Assembly (NCBI RefSeq): GCF_000708715.2
Contig: NZ_JENB01000047.1
Location: 1 to 41,054 of the forward strand
Origin: Pseudomonas putida W15Oct28
Lineage (GTDB): Bacteria; Pseudomonadota; Gammaproteobacteria; Pseudomonadales; Pseudomonadaceae
Direction of reading: 5' to 3'
DNA: 41,054 bases
The translations under genes and the position numbers were made by a program. Shown piece by piece: positions 23,895 to 32,471 of this stretch. Below the pieces are notes generated by a model. It had not been told where the DNA came from. It searched no databases and saw only the letters and a list, made by a program, of their open reading frames with translations. The stretch's first letter is position 1; each line of letters starts with the position of its first letter.

Positions 23895-24828
23895 GGTACT
23901 GCACCGCCGTCAGGGGCAACGCATGCCGGTGGATCAGCCCACAACCCCTGCCATCAGCATCCACCACCTCCAATGCCTCCAGGTGCTGATGCCGCTCAAA
24001 CAACTCCAGCAACTGCCCAAGCGTCGCATTGAGCCGCACCGTCGGCTGTTCAGCCAGCGGCAGGCTCATCAGCGCCGGTAACGGCCTGCTTTCCCGCACC
24101 CCAAGCTCCTGCGGCCGCCCCAACAGGTAACCCTGCACCAGGTCCACCCCCATCTCCCTCAGCACCGCCAGCTCCTCCGCCAGCTCGATGCCTTCGGCAA
24201 TCACCTGTGCTTTCGACGCCCGGGCAATCTGCAAGATCGAGCCAACGAACTCGCGCTTGAGCGGGTCGCGGTGGATGCCGTCGATGAAGTGGCGGTCGAT
24301 CTTCACGTATTCGGGGCGCAGCTCCGACCACAGGCGCAAACTCGAATAACCCGCCCCCAGGTCGTCGAGGGCAATCGAGAAACCCATGTCGCGGTAGTGG
24401 TGCAGGGCATTGGACAGCAGCTGGAAGTCGTCGGTGGGGGTGTGCTCGGTCAGCTCGATCACCACCCGGCTGGGCGGTAGGCCAACCTGCTCCAGCAGCT
24501 TCAGGGTAAGGCCGGACGGGTAGTGTGGCTCCAGCAACGATTCGGGCGAGATGTTGAGAAACAGCTTGCCCTGCAACTGCTGCTCGCTGAAGCGCCGACA
24601 GGCACTTTCGCGGCAGGCTGCTTCCAGCTCGGTCAGGCGGCCGGCCTGGCGGGCGATGCTGAACAGGTTCAGTGGTGCATGCAGCGGGCTGTTGGACGGC
24701 CCGCGGCTCAGCGCTTCATGGCCGAAAACCCGTTGTTCGCTCAGGCACATGATCGGCTGGAACAGACTGTGAATGCTGCGCTGAGCCAAAATGGCACTCA
24801 ATGCACTGAGCTGTTCGGCGACGGTCAT
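23890..24828 (-). CDS. EAL-domain cyclic-di-GMP phosphodiesterase, short form
   Basis: Hydrolyses the second messenger c-di-GMP. The EAL domain (about 15-250) has all expected residues: E38 of HEAL, NISPE, ELTEH, the DDLGAG pair, the Lys of VKIDRH, the Glu of AEGIEL and the Gln of QGYLLG, so activity is expected. After it, residues about 258-312 look like one CBS motif (PTVRLNATLGQLLELFERH, then VVDADGRGCGLIHR). Relatives with this EAL-CBS order often continue into a GGDEF domain. Here the frame ends at a TAG contributed by a REP element, which suggests the C-terminus was lost. AGGAA precedes the ATG. No membrane segment is seen. Confidence 0.9.
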   Translation of the reverse strand: MTVAEQLSALSAILAQRSIHSLFQPIMCLSEQRVFGHEALSRGPSNSPLHAPLNLFSIARQAGRLTELEAACRESACRRFSEQQLQGKLFLNISPESLLEPHYPSGLTLKLLEQVGLPPSRVVIELTEHTPTDDFQLLSNALHHYRDMGFSIALDDLGAGYSSLRLWSELRPEYVKIDRHFIDGIHRDPLKREFVGSILQIARASKAQVIAEGIELAEELAVLREMGVDLVQGYLLGRPQELGVRESRPLPALMSLPLAEQPTVRLNATLGQLLELFERHQHLEALEVVDADGRGCGLIHRHALPLTAVQYL

Positions 24829-24840
24829 GACGTATTCCTG

Positions 24841-24875
24841 AAAATGAAAGGGCCGGGCATCTGCATGCCCGGCCC
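24841..24875 (-). terminator. Terminator between prc and the EAL gene
   Basis: An 11-bp perfect stem (24865-24875 with 24850-24860) with a 4-base loop, followed on the minus strand by CTTTCATTTT. It should end prc transcripts. The EAL gene starts 13 bases further on, so it may depend on read-through or a promoter just upstream. Confidence 0.8.
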
Positions 24876-24946
24876 CCGTATTTCACGACAGCGCGATGAC
24901 TGTTTGATGACAGCTCACATTATTCTGCCATCACTGCCGCTGCACC

Positions 24947-27028
24947 TTACTTCTTGGCCACCTTGGTGCTGGCGCTGAGGTAGTCGATCAGGATGCGACC
25001 GGTTTCGGACAGGTAGGCGTCGTCTTCCGGCTTGGTGTTTTCATCCTCGACCGGCAACGCGTCCTCGTCCTCTTTCTTCAGCTCTTTGAGCGGCTCTTCA
25101 CCCTTGGCCTTGCGGCGGACGTTTTCCAGCGCCAGCTGCTTGGCCTCGATATCGTCGTGGCGTGCACGGCGATCCTGCTCGTTGAGGCTGACGGTTTTTT
25201 CGGTCATCAGCTTTTGCGTCAGGGCCAGGCGGTCGCGAATGTAGGTGAACTCGGCATCCTTGTCGCTGCGCGCTTCATGCTGTGCCTTGAGCTGGGCCAG
25301 GTACGGCTTGAACGGGTCGGCCGCCGGCTTGACCACCGGGCGGATGGTGTCCCACGGCATGGCCTCGGGCAGGGCGCTCTCGCCGATTTCCTTGGTGTCG
25401 ATGATAGACGGGTAGTCGATATCCGGCAGCACGCCCTGGTGCTGGGTGCTCTGCCCGGAAACCCGGTAGAACTTGGCCAGGGTCAGCTTCAGCTCGCCAT
25501 GGTTGAGCGGCTGGATGGTCTGTACGGTGCCTTTGCCGAAGGTCTGGCCACCGATGATCAGTGCGCGGTGGTAGTCCTGCATGGCGCCGGCGAAGATCTC
25601 CGATGCCGAGGCCGACAGGCGGTTGACCAGCAACGCCAGTGGGCCCTTGTAGAAGGCACCCGGGTTTTCGTCTTCCAGCACGTCGACGCGGCCGTCGCTG
25701 TTGCGCACCAGTACGGTCGGGCCTTTCTCGATGAACAGGCTGGTCAGCTCGGTGGCTTCCTGCAGCGAGCCGCCGCCGTTGTTACGCAGGTCGATGACCA
25801 CGCCGTCGACTTTCTCTTTCTGCAGTTCGGTGAGCAGTTTCTTCACATCACGCGTGGTGCTCTTGTATTCCGGGTCACCAGCGCGGTAGGCCTTGAAGTC
25901 GAGGTAGAAGGCCGGGATCTCGATGATGCCCAGTTTGTAGTCACGCCCGTCCTGCTTGAGCTTGAGCACCGACTTTTTCGCCGCCTGCTCTTCAAGTTTC
26001 ACCGCTTCACGGGTGATCGACACGATCTTGCTGGTCTGGTCGCTCGGTGCATTGCTGGCCGGGATGACTTCCAGGCGTACCACCGAGCCTTTCGGGCCAC
26101 GGATCAGCTTGACCACTTCGTCCAGGCGCCAGCCGACCACGTCGACCATTTCCTTGTTGCCTTGCGCCACGCCGATGATCTTGTCGGCCGGGGCGACCTG
26201 CTTGGTCTTGGCCGCCGGGCCTGCCGGCACCAGGCGCACGATCTTGACCTGGTCGTTGTCGCTTTGCAGCACCGCGCCGATGCCTTCGAGCGACAGGCTC
26301 ATGTTGATGTCGAAGTTCTCGGCGTTGTCCGGCGACAGGTAGTTGGTGTGCGGGTCGTAGGACTGGGCGAAGGTGTTGATGTAGGCCTGGAAGATGTCCT
26401 CGGCACGGGTCTGGTCCAGGCGCGCCAGCTGGTTCTTGTAGCGCTTGGTCAGGGTTTCCTGGATCTGCTTGGGTTCCTTGCCGGCGATCTTCTGGCGCAG
26501 CACTTCGTCCTTGACGCGTTTGCGCCACAAGTCGTCGAGCTCGGCCTGGTCCTTCATCCAGGGGGCGTCCTTGCGGTCGATCAGCAAGGTTTCCTTGGCG
26601 GTGAAGTCGATCTTGTCCACGCCTTTGTTCAGCTCGGCCAGGGCGAAGTCCAGGCGCTGCTTGACGCGGTCCAGGTAGCGTTTGTAGATGGTGAAGCCCG
26701 GGTCCAGGTTACCGCTCTTGAGGAAATCGTCGAATTGCGTTTTCCATTTGTCGAATTCGGCAATGTCGGCCGCGGTGAAGTAGCTGCGCGCCGGGTCCAG
26801 CAGCTTGATGTAGCTGTCGTAGATGATGACCGAACGGGCGTCGTCCAGCGGCGGCTTGCTGTAGTGGTGGCGCTTGAGCAATTCCACCACGTTGAGGCTG
26901 GCGACGATCTCGTCGCGGTCCGGCTGCAGGCCGTCCCACTTGTTGGCGGCCGCTGCATTGCCGCCGAGCGTGAGGCTGCCCAGGCCGATCATTACAGCGA
27001 GGGCGGTGCTTGGGAGGAAATGCTTCAT
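24947..27028 (-). CDS. prc: Tail-specific (carboxy-terminal processing) protease
   Basis: A periplasmic serine protease that cleaves proteins from their C-terminus and trims cell-wall enzymes and lipoproteins. The 693-residue product has a signal peptide (MKHFLPSTALAVMIGLGSLT... AAA), a long N-terminal Prc-type domain, a PDZ domain (about 250-340, LSLEGIGAVLQSDND onward) and an S41 peptidase domain. The Ser-Lys dyad is S474 in LSASASE and K499 in FGKGTVQ. A C-terminal domain ends the protein. I chose the ATG at 27028 because it begins the signal peptide; an ATG at 27061 adds 11 residues. It is divergent from the quinone oxidoreductase gene. Confidence 0.96.
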   Translation of the reverse strand: MKHFLPSTALAVMIGLGSLTLGGNAAAANKWDGLQPDRDEIVASLNVVELLKRHHYSKPPLDDARSVIIYDSYIKLLDPARSYFTAADIAEFDKWKTQFDDFLKSGNLDPGFTIYKRYLDRVKQRLDFALAELNKGVDKIDFTAKETLLIDRKDAPWMKDQAELDDLWRKRVKDEVLRQKIAGKEPKQIQETLTKRYKNQLARLDQTRAEDIFQAYINTFAQSYDPHTNYLSPDNAENFDINMSLSLEGIGAVLQSDNDQVKIVRLVPAGPAAKTKQVAPADKIIGVAQGNKEMVDVVGWRLDEVVKLIRGPKGSVVRLEVIPASNAPSDQTSKIVSITREAVKLEEQAAKKSVLKLKQDGRDYKLGIIEIPAFYLDFKAYRAGDPEYKSTTRDVKKLLTELQKEKVDGVVIDLRNNGGGSLQEATELTSLFIEKGPTVLVRNSDGRVDVLEDENPGAFYKGPLALLVNRLSASASEIFAGAMQDYHRALIIGGQTFGKGTVQTIQPLNHGELKLTLAKFYRVSGQSTQHQGVLPDIDYPSIIDTKEIGESALPEAMPWDTIRPVVKPAADPFKPYLAQLKAQHEARSDKDAEFTYIRDRLALTQKLMTEKTVSLNEQDRRARHDDIEAKQLALENVRRKAKGEEPLKELKKEDEDALPVEDENTKPEDDAYLSETGRILIDYLSASTKVAKK

Positions 27029-27111
27029 GCTGATTCGACGTGGAGGCAATTGATCACGCATAGTAGGCCGTCTTTTCCGTTGCCGGTTCCATGGAACCGG
27101 GCAAATACTGC

Positions 27112-27140
27112 AAAAAGCCTGGGGTGTGCGTTCCCCAGGC
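27112..27140 (-). terminator. Terminator-like hairpin upstream of prc
   Basis: GCCTGGGG (27117-27124) pairs with CCCCAGGC (27133-27140), and on the minus strand five T follow. It lies in the 140-base divergent interval, 84 bases before the prc ATG. It is either a prc leader attenuator or a block to antisense transcription from the neighbouring gene. Confidence 0.6.
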
Positions 27141-27168
27141 CCAGTCATGATTCAACTATGGAGGCACT

Positions 27169-28131
27169 GTGAAGGCATTGCAAGGCGTTGACGGACATGT
27201 GGAGTGGGTCGAGGCCGAGCGCCCGGCCTGTGACGCGGGCCAAGTGCGCATTCGCGTGGCTGCTGCGGGCCTGAACCGCGCCGATCTGCTGCAAATGAAA
27301 GGTTTGTACCCGCCACCGCCAGGCGCCAGCCCGTACATGGGCCTTGAATGCGCCGGTGTGGTCGAGGAAGTGGGTGCCGGCGCCGACTGGCGGGTGGGCG
27401 ACCGGGTGTGCGCACTGCTGGCCAGCGGCGCCATGGCCGAGGAAGTGGTGGTCGATGCCCGTCATGTACTGCCGGTGCCCGAAGGACTCAGCCTGCATGA
27501 AGCGGCAGCGTTGCCGGAGGTGTACGCCACCGCCTGGCTTAACATCTTCCAGCTCGGTGCTGTGAAGGCTGGCGAGAAGGTACTGGTGCACGCTGGCGCC
27601 AGTGGTGTTGGCTCAGCCGCCATCCAGTTGTGCAAGGCTTTCGGCAGCCCGGTGTGGGTCAGCGTCGGTTCGCCGGACCGCCTGGCCTATTGCGAAGCAC
27701 TGGGCGCTGCGGGTGGCGTGGTACGCAACGAGAACCTGGATGCCCTGGAAGGTTTCGGGCCGTTCGACGTGATTCTCGACCCGGTGGGTGCCAGCTACGG
27801 CGAGCTCAACCTCAAGCTGCTGGCCCGTGACGGCCGTTGGGTGATCATCGGCCTGATGGGCGGGCGCAAGTTCGAGCTGGACCTGGCCCAGGTGCTGGCC
27901 AAGCGCCTGGAGATTACCGGCTCTACGCTGCGCAACCGGGATGACGGCTTCAAGGCCGAGTTGCTGCGCGAGCTGCAACAGCAGGTGTGGCCGCTGTTCG
28001 CAGAAGGGCGTTTGTCGCCGCAGCTGGTCGATACCTACCCGGTGGCATTTGCCCAGGCGGCGTATGCCGCGCTTGAGAGCAACCAGGTCTCGGGTAAGTT
28101 GGTGATGGTGATCGACCCTAGCCTTTCATAA
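27169..28131 (+). CDS. NAD(P)H quinone oxidoreductase, zinc-free MDR type
   Basis: A 320-residue medium-chain reductase of the quinone oxidoreductase (PIG3-like) group. It has an N-terminal GroES-like part (AAAGLNRADLLQMKGLYPPP) and a Rossmann part with HAGASGVGSAAIQL (141-154). The zinc-binding cysteines and histidines of alcohol dehydrogenases are absent, as expected for NADPH-dependent quinone reductases. The start is a GTG at 27169, preceded by GGAGG; the nearby ATG at 27158 hits a stop after four codons. Confidence 0.92.
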   Translation: MKALQGVDGHVEWVEAERPACDAGQVRIRVAAAGLNRADLLQMKGLYPPPPGASPYMGLECAGVVEEVGAGADWRVGDRVCALLASGAMAEEVVVDARHVLPVPEGLSLHEAAALPEVYATAWLNIFQLGAVKAGEKVLVHAGASGVGSAAIQLCKAFGSPVWVSVGSPDRLAYCEALGAAGGVVRNENLDALEGFGPFDVILDPVGASYGELNLKLLARDGRWVIIGLMGGRKFELDLAQVLAKRLEITGSTLRNRDDGFKAELLRELQQQVWPLFAEGRLSPQLVDTYPVAFAQAAYAALESNQVSGKLVMVIDPSLS

Positions 28132-28139
28132 GCAGGCCC

Positions 28140-28233
28140 GGCCCTTTCGCGGGCGCGCCCGCTCCCACAGGGATCCCGAAGTGTTCGAACTTGTGGTGAT
28201 CCCTGTGGGAGCGGGCGTGCCCGCGAAAGGGCC
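28140..28233. repeat. Inverted REP pair between convergent genes
   Basis: Facing GCGGGC-type units with GGCCCTTT/AAAGGGCC extensions, placed between the oxidoreductase end (28131) and the HAD gene end (28245). It may serve both genes as a 3' hairpin. Confidence 0.85.
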
Positions 28234-28244
28234 CACCCAAATCT

Positions 28245-28898
28245 TCAGGACCAGCTCAGGATCGGCCAGCCATTGGTCTGGGCATGCTCGCGCAACACCG
28301 CATCCGGGTTCACCACATGCGGGTGATCCACCTTCAGCAACAGCGGCAGGTCATTGCGTGAATCGGAATAGAAACTCGCGCCCTCCAGGTTCTCCTGCTC
28401 CTGATCCAGCCACTCCAGCAGCCGGGTGATCTTGCCCTCGCGGTAGGTCAGCACCCCGTGGGTCTTGCCCGTATACACCCCGTTCACCGCCTCCAGCTCG
28501 ATCGCCAGGTATTCATCTACCCCCAGGCGCGCCGCAATCGGCCCGACCAGGTGCGTCCCCGAAGCGGAAATGATCACAATGCGGTCCCCGCGCTTGCGGT
28601 GCTCGGCAATGCAGCGGCAGGCGTCGCCGTAGATGATCGGCTCGATCACCTCTTCGACCCACGGCTCAACCAGATGCTCGACCTCCTCCAGGGTACGCCC
28701 GGCCATCGGCTCCAGGCTGAAGGCCATGTAGTCCTCCATCTGCAGGTGGCCCTTGCCGTAGGCCTCCATCAGCTCACGATCGCGGCGCAGGAAGTCCTTG
28801 CCGTCGACCCAGCCCAGCCGGGCCATCTGCTCGCTCCACAGCGACGCACAGTCCCCGTGGATCAGGGTTTCGTCCAGATCGAAAATTGCCAGTGCCAT
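28245..28898 (-). CDS. HAD-IB family phosphatase
   Basis: A 217-residue cytoplasmic phosphatase of the SerB-like HAD subfamily. Motif I is D7-L-D9-E-T (nucleophile D7, acid D9), motif II is S111-A-S in IISASGT, motif III is K156 and motif IV is D179 and D183 in YSDSRNDLPLL. The helical cap lies between residues 16 and 90. It is the last gene of the ABC-transporter operon, 14 bases after the ATPase gene, with AAGGAG before its ATG. A role in dephosphorylating the imported compound fits this place, but the substrate is unknown. It is not the phosphonatase type of HAD. Confidence 0.9.
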   Translation of the reverse strand: MALAIFDLDETLIHGDCASLWSEQMARLGWVDGKDFLRRDRELMEAYGKGHLQMEDYMAFSLEPMAGRTLEEVEHLVEPWVEEVIEPIIYGDACRCIAEHRKRGDRIVIISASGTHLVGPIAARLGVDEYLAIELEAVNGVYTGKTHGVLTYREGKITRLLEWLDQEQENLEGASFYSDSRNDLPLLLKVDHPHVVNPDAVLREHAQTNGWPILSWS

Positions 28899-28912
28899 TG
28901 TGTTGAATCTCC

Positions 28913-29902
28913 TTAAGCCACTTCCCGCAGCGCTGTCGGGTCGATCGACAAGCTAACCCGTTTTCCGTCCGCGTGCAGGTCGGCCGGCGAGCGGTTGAGC
29001 ACATCGACCACCAACTCCACCTCGCGCACGTTTACGCGGTAGCGAATCACATTGCCCAGCAGGCTGTGGCTGCGTACTTCTGCGTCCAGTTCGCCATTCA
29101 CGCTCAGGGTGATCGACTCCGGGCGGATCGCCAGCCGGCTGGCCACCGGGCGTTGCAGCAGGCGGCTGGCGCTGTCGGCGTCGAGCAGGTTGTAGTTGCC
29201 GATAAAGCCGGCGGCAAACAGGTCCACAGGCGCTGTGTAGAGGGTTTCGGCATCGCCGCTCTGGACGATACGCCCCTGGTTCATCAGGAAGATACGGTCG
29301 GAGAGGGTCAGCGCTTCTTCCTGATCGTGGGTGACAAAGATGGTGGTCAGCCCCAGCTCGCGCTGGATGGCACGAATCTGCTCGCGCAGGTGTTTGCGAA
29401 TACGCGCATCCAGTGCCGACAGCGGCTCGTCGAGCAGCAGCAGGCGTGGGCGGGTAACCAGCGAGCGGGCCAGGGCCACGCGCTGGCACTGGCCGCCAGA
29501 CAACTGGTGCGGGTAGCGCCCGGCAAAGTTGCCCAGCTCCACCAGCGCCAGTACCTCGCGTACCCGGGCCTGGCTTTCGTCGGCCTTGACCTTCTGCATG
29601 CGCAGGCCAAAGGCCACGTTCTGTTCCACGGTCATGTTGGGGAACAGCGCGTAGCTCTGGAACACCATGCCGATGCCACGCTTTTGCGGGCTCAGCGGCA
29701 CGATGTCGTGGCCGTCGAGGAGGATCTGCCCGCTGTCCACCGGGGTAAGCCCGGCGATGCAGCGCAGCAGGGTGGACTTGCCGCAGCCGGACGGGCCTAG
29801 CAGGGTAACGAACTCGCCGCGTTCGATGTGGCAGTCGATGTTTTCGAACACCGGGCTGCCGGCGTAGCTTTTCTGCAGTTTCTGTACGCTGACGAAGCTC
29901 AT
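28913..29902 (-). CDS. ABC importer ATP-binding subunit
   Basis: A 329-residue ATPase with Walker A GPSGCGKST (36-44), Q-loop MVFQSYALFP, signature LSGGQ (134-138), Walker B LLLLDEP (154-160) and H-loop VTHDQEE. The C-terminal 80 residues form a TOBE domain, as in importers for iron, sugars, polyamines and phosphonates (PotA/FbpC/PhnT type). It starts one base after the permease gene ends. It powers the two-permease importer encoded just before it. Confidence 0.93.
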   Translation of the reverse strand: MSFVSVQKLQKSYAGSPVFENIDCHIERGEFVTLLGPSGCGKSTLLRCIAGLTPVDSGQILLDGHDIVPLSPQKRGIGMVFQSYALFPNMTVEQNVAFGLRMQKVKADESQARVREVLALVELGNFAGRYPHQLSGGQCQRVALARSLVTRPRLLLLDEPLSALDARIRKHLREQIRAIQRELGLTTIFVTHDQEEALTLSDRIFLMNQGRIVQSGDAETLYTAPVDLFAAGFIGNYNLLDADSASRLLQRPVASRLAIRPESITLSVNGELDAEVRSHSLLGNVIRYRVNVREVELVVDVLNRSPADLHADGKRVSLSIDPTALREVA

Positions 29903-29903
29903 G

Positions 29904-30698
29904 TCAGGTCTTGTCCTTGTTCAGGCGGTTGGCGACCCAGGTCAGTACCAGCACAAAGGCGAAGTACGAGATCACCAGTGCGCTGTTGAAGTGGCCGCTG
30001 CTGTTGCGCATGTTGTTCAGGTACACCTGCAGGGTCTCGTAGCGGGTGCCGACCAGCAGGTTGGCGAACACGAACTCGCCGAACAGGAACGAGAACGACA
30101 GCAGCAGCGCTACCATCAGGCCCTTGCGCAGGTTGGGCAGCACCACCAGCAGCGCGGCCTGCCAGGTGCTGGCCCCGAGCAGCTGGGCGGCGTCCATCAG
30201 GTCGCGCAGGTTGATTGCCTGCAGGTTGTTGGTAATGGCCCGGTACATGAACGGCAGGGCGATGGTGAAATAGCAGCCGATCAGGATCCACGGCGTGCCG
30301 ACCATGGCCATCGGCCCGCTGCCATACAGCTGCAGCAGCCCCACCGACGACACCACCGGCGGTACCGCGAATGGCAGCAGGATGAGGATGTTCATCAGCG
30401 CGTCGAGCCGCGGGAAGTGGTAGTGCACCACGAACAGCAGCGGCAAAATGAGCACCACCGACAGCAGCAGCGCGCCCATGCACACCAGCAGCGACTGGCC
30501 GAACGCAGCCAGGAAGCGCGGCTCGCTCCACAGTGCCACGTACCATTTCAGGGTCAGGCCGCTGGGCAGCAGGCTGGCCGACCAGCTGGTGGCCAGCGAG
30601 TAGAGCAGGGTGCCGGCCAGTGGCAGCAGCAGGATCAGGAGCAGCAGGTAGACCACGATGCGGTGGTACCAGCCGCCGGAACGGGTGTCAGCGCGCAT
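29904..30698 (-). CDS. ABC importer permease, second subunit
   Basis: A 264-residue inner-membrane permease of the PotC/PhnV type. About six hydrophobic helices are visible, with the EAA loop near DAAQLLGASTWQAALLVVLP, which docks on the ATPase. It overlaps the preceding permease gene by 11 bases and is followed after one base by the ATPase gene, so all three are coupled. Confidence 0.92.
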   Translation of the reverse strand: MRADTRSGGWYHRIVVYLLLLILLLPLAGTLLYSLATSWSASLLPSGLTLKWYVALWSEPRFLAAFGQSLLVCMGALLLSVVLILPLLFVVHYHFPRLDALMNILILLPFAVPPVVSSVGLLQLYGSGPMAMVGTPWILIGCYFTIALPFMYRAITNNLQAINLRDLMDAAQLLGASTWQAALLVVLPNLRKGLMVALLLSFSFLFGEFVFANLLVGTRYETLQVYLNNMRNSSGHFNSALVISYFAFVLVLTWVANRLNKDKT

Positions 30699-31539
30699 GG
30701 TAGCTCCGTTTCAGTAGCCATTGATGCACCACCGTGACCAGCGTCATCAGCCCCACCAGCACCATCGCCAGGGCGCTGGCCAGGTTGGGGTCGAGGCTGA
30801 TGTCGCCGGCCACCAGGCCTGCGATGCGGATCGGCAGTACGTTGAAATTGCCGGTGGTCAACGCGTACACGGTGGCGTAGGCGCCCAGGGCGTTGGCCAG
30901 CAGGATGACGAAGGTGCCCAGCAGTGCCGGCGTGAGTACGGGAAGGCCGATGTGCCGCCAGTATTGCCAGTGGTTGGCACCGAGCAGCGCGGCCGACTCG
31001 CGCCAGTCTTCACGCAGGGCGTCGAAAGCGGGGTAGAGCAGCAACACGCCCAGCGGGATCTGGAAGTAGGTGTACACCAGGATCAGCCCGCTTTTGGAGT
31101 AGATGCTGAAGTCTTCCAGCAGGCCGATCTGCTTCAGCAGCAGCGTCAGCGCGCCATTGAAACCGAGCAGGATGATGAAGGCGAAGGCCAGCGGCACCCC
31201 GGTAAAGTTGCTGGTCATGTTGGCGAAGGCGCTGACGAAGTCGCGCAGTTTCGAGTCCACCTGGCGCAGCGAATAGGCGCCAAGGGTGGCGATGATGATG
31301 CCGAACAGGCTCGACCAGAAACTGATCTCCAGGCTGCGTTGCAGGGCCTGCAGGTAGAACTTCGAGCTGAATACCTTGCTGAAATTCTCGACGCCCCAGC
31401 CGGCTTCCGATTGCACGCTGTTGATCGCCACCCAGGCCAGCGGGGCAATCTGGAAAACGACAAAGAACACGGCAAACGGCAGCAGGCAGAGCAGGGCCAG
31501 GTAGCGGCCACGGGCGCCGCTGCGCTTGGGTGCAGTCAC
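30688..31539 (-). CDS. ABC importer permease, first subunit
   Basis: A 283-residue permease of the PotB/PhnU type with about six membrane helices and an EAA loop, ESAALLGANHWQYWRHIGLP. The start is a GTG at 31539 that overlaps the TGA of the phosphodiesterase gene (GTGA), indicating translational coupling. The frame is open upstream to 32223, but that part is antisense to real codons of the neighbour and should not be used. Confidence 0.9.
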   Translation of the reverse strand: MTAPKRSGARGRYLALLCLLPFAVFFVVFQIAPLAWVAINSVQSEAGWGVENFSKVFSSKFYLQALQRSLEISFWSSLFGIIIATLGAYSLRQVDSKLRDFVSAFANMTSNFTGVPLAFAFIILLGFNGALTLLLKQIGLLEDFSIYSKSGLILVYTYFQIPLGVLLLYPAFDALREDWRESAALLGANHWQYWRHIGLPVLTPALLGTFVILLANALGAYATVYALTTGNFNVLPIRIAGLVAGDISLDPNLASALAMVLVGLMTLVTVVHQWLLKRSYHAR

Positions 31540-32342
31540 TTCAGCAGCTCCCGGCACACGGTCTTGTCGTGGGCAGCGCCAAGCAGCTCGCACATGGTGC
31601 CGCACAGCTCGGTCTGCAACGGCTTGGCCGCCGGGTCCAGGCTGAAGGCGTCGCCAAAGACGAACAGCGGCACTTCGCGCTCCTCGGCGAGCAGGCCGTT
31701 GTGCGAGCGGTCGTTGTTCATGCCGTGGTCGGCGGTGACCAGCACCTGATAGCCCTCTTCGAGCCAGCCGGGCAGGTAGTCGGCCAGCAGGATGTCGACA
31801 CTGCGGGCGGCGTTGCGGTACTGGCTGCTGTCCAGTCCGTGGCGGTGGCCGACATCGTCGACGCTCATCGGGTGCACCAGCAGGAAGTTGGGGGCATGGC
31901 GGCGGCGCAGGTATTCGCCATCGGCCAGCAGGTGCGAATCGGGGTAGCGGTCGTCCCAGTAGAACAGCCCGTGCTGGATAGGCAGCTTCGGCGCGTGGGT
32001 GTGGCGGTCGCGCTGCGGGTCGAAGGGCGAGCGGTTGTACAGTTCGCTCATCCAGTGATAAGCCGCCGCTGCGGTGCCCAGGTTGGCTTCGCGTGCGTAG
32101 TGGAACACGCTGCGCTGGTTGGACAGGCGGTTGACGTTGTTGTGCACGATGCCGCTGTTGATGGGCGGCACGCCGGTGAGGATGCACTCGTACAGCGGCC
32201 GTGACAGCGACGGCAGCTCGCATTCCACGCGGTACAGCGCGGCGCGGTCGGCCTCGACATAGGCATGCAGGTGGCCCATGGCGTGGTGGGCGACCTGGTA
32301 GTTGAGGCCGTCGAGCAGGACCAGGATGACGTTGTGTTGCAT
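31536..32342 (-). CDS. Alkaline-phosphatase-superfamily phosphodiesterase/phosphonate hydrolase
   Basis: A 268-residue metal-dependent hydrolase of the type I phosphodiesterase/nucleotide pyrophosphatase group. The two-metal site is complete: D11 (LLDGLN), nucleophile S47 in PSLSRPLYECILTG (Thr in most nucleotide pyrophosphatases), D162 and H166 (VDDVGHRHG), D205-H206 (TADHGMN) and H214. No signal peptide is present, so it acts in the cytoplasm. Members include nucleotide pyrophosphatases, phosphonoacetate hydrolase and phosphopentomutase-like enzymes. The ATG at 32342 follows GGAG; longer in-frame starts run into a REP element. Its place inside the importer operon suggests it acts on the imported compound. 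Confidence 0.88.
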   Translation of the reverse strand: MQHNVILVLLDGLNYQVAHHAMGHLHAYVEADRAALYRVECELPSLSRPLYECILTGVPPINSGIVHNNVNRLSNQRSVFHYAREANLGTAAAAYHWMSELYNRSPFDPQRDRHTHAPKLPIQHGLFYWDDRYPDSHLLADGEYLRRRHAPNFLLVHPMSVDDVGHRHGLDSSQYRNAARSVDILLADYLPGWLEEGYQVLVTADHGMNNDRSHNGLLAEEREVPLFVFGDAFSLDPAAKPLQTELCGTMCELLGAAHDKTVCRELLK

Positions 32343-32370
32343 GGTGGCTCCAGTCATAAACCGCGTTGGC

Positions 32371-32446
32371 TTCTTCGCGGGCACGCCCGCTCCCACAGGG
32401 TTTTGCACGGTCCCTGTGGGAGCGGGCGTGCCCGCGAAAGGGCCGG
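32371..32446. repeat. Short inverted REP pair inside the transporter operon
   Basis: Facing GCGGGC-type units with a short central part, between the binding-protein gene and the phosphodiesterase gene. A stable hairpin here may raise the level of the binding-protein message over the downstream genes, as is common in ABC importer operons. Confidence 0.85.
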
Positions 32447-32471
32447 GTCAGGCACTAGATAAGCTAGCCCC

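Noticed and set aside
25157..27172. 671-codon open frame on the plus strand
   Set aside because: It is antisense to prc, lacks a sensible ribosome site and has the His/Val/Leu/Asp-rich make-up of a shadow of a GC-rich gene.
31540..32223. Upstream extension of the first permease frame
   Set aside because: The residues are Arg/Pro/Ala-rich, lie over the phosphodiesterase gene in another frame, and the GTG at 31539 gives a normal permease N-terminus.
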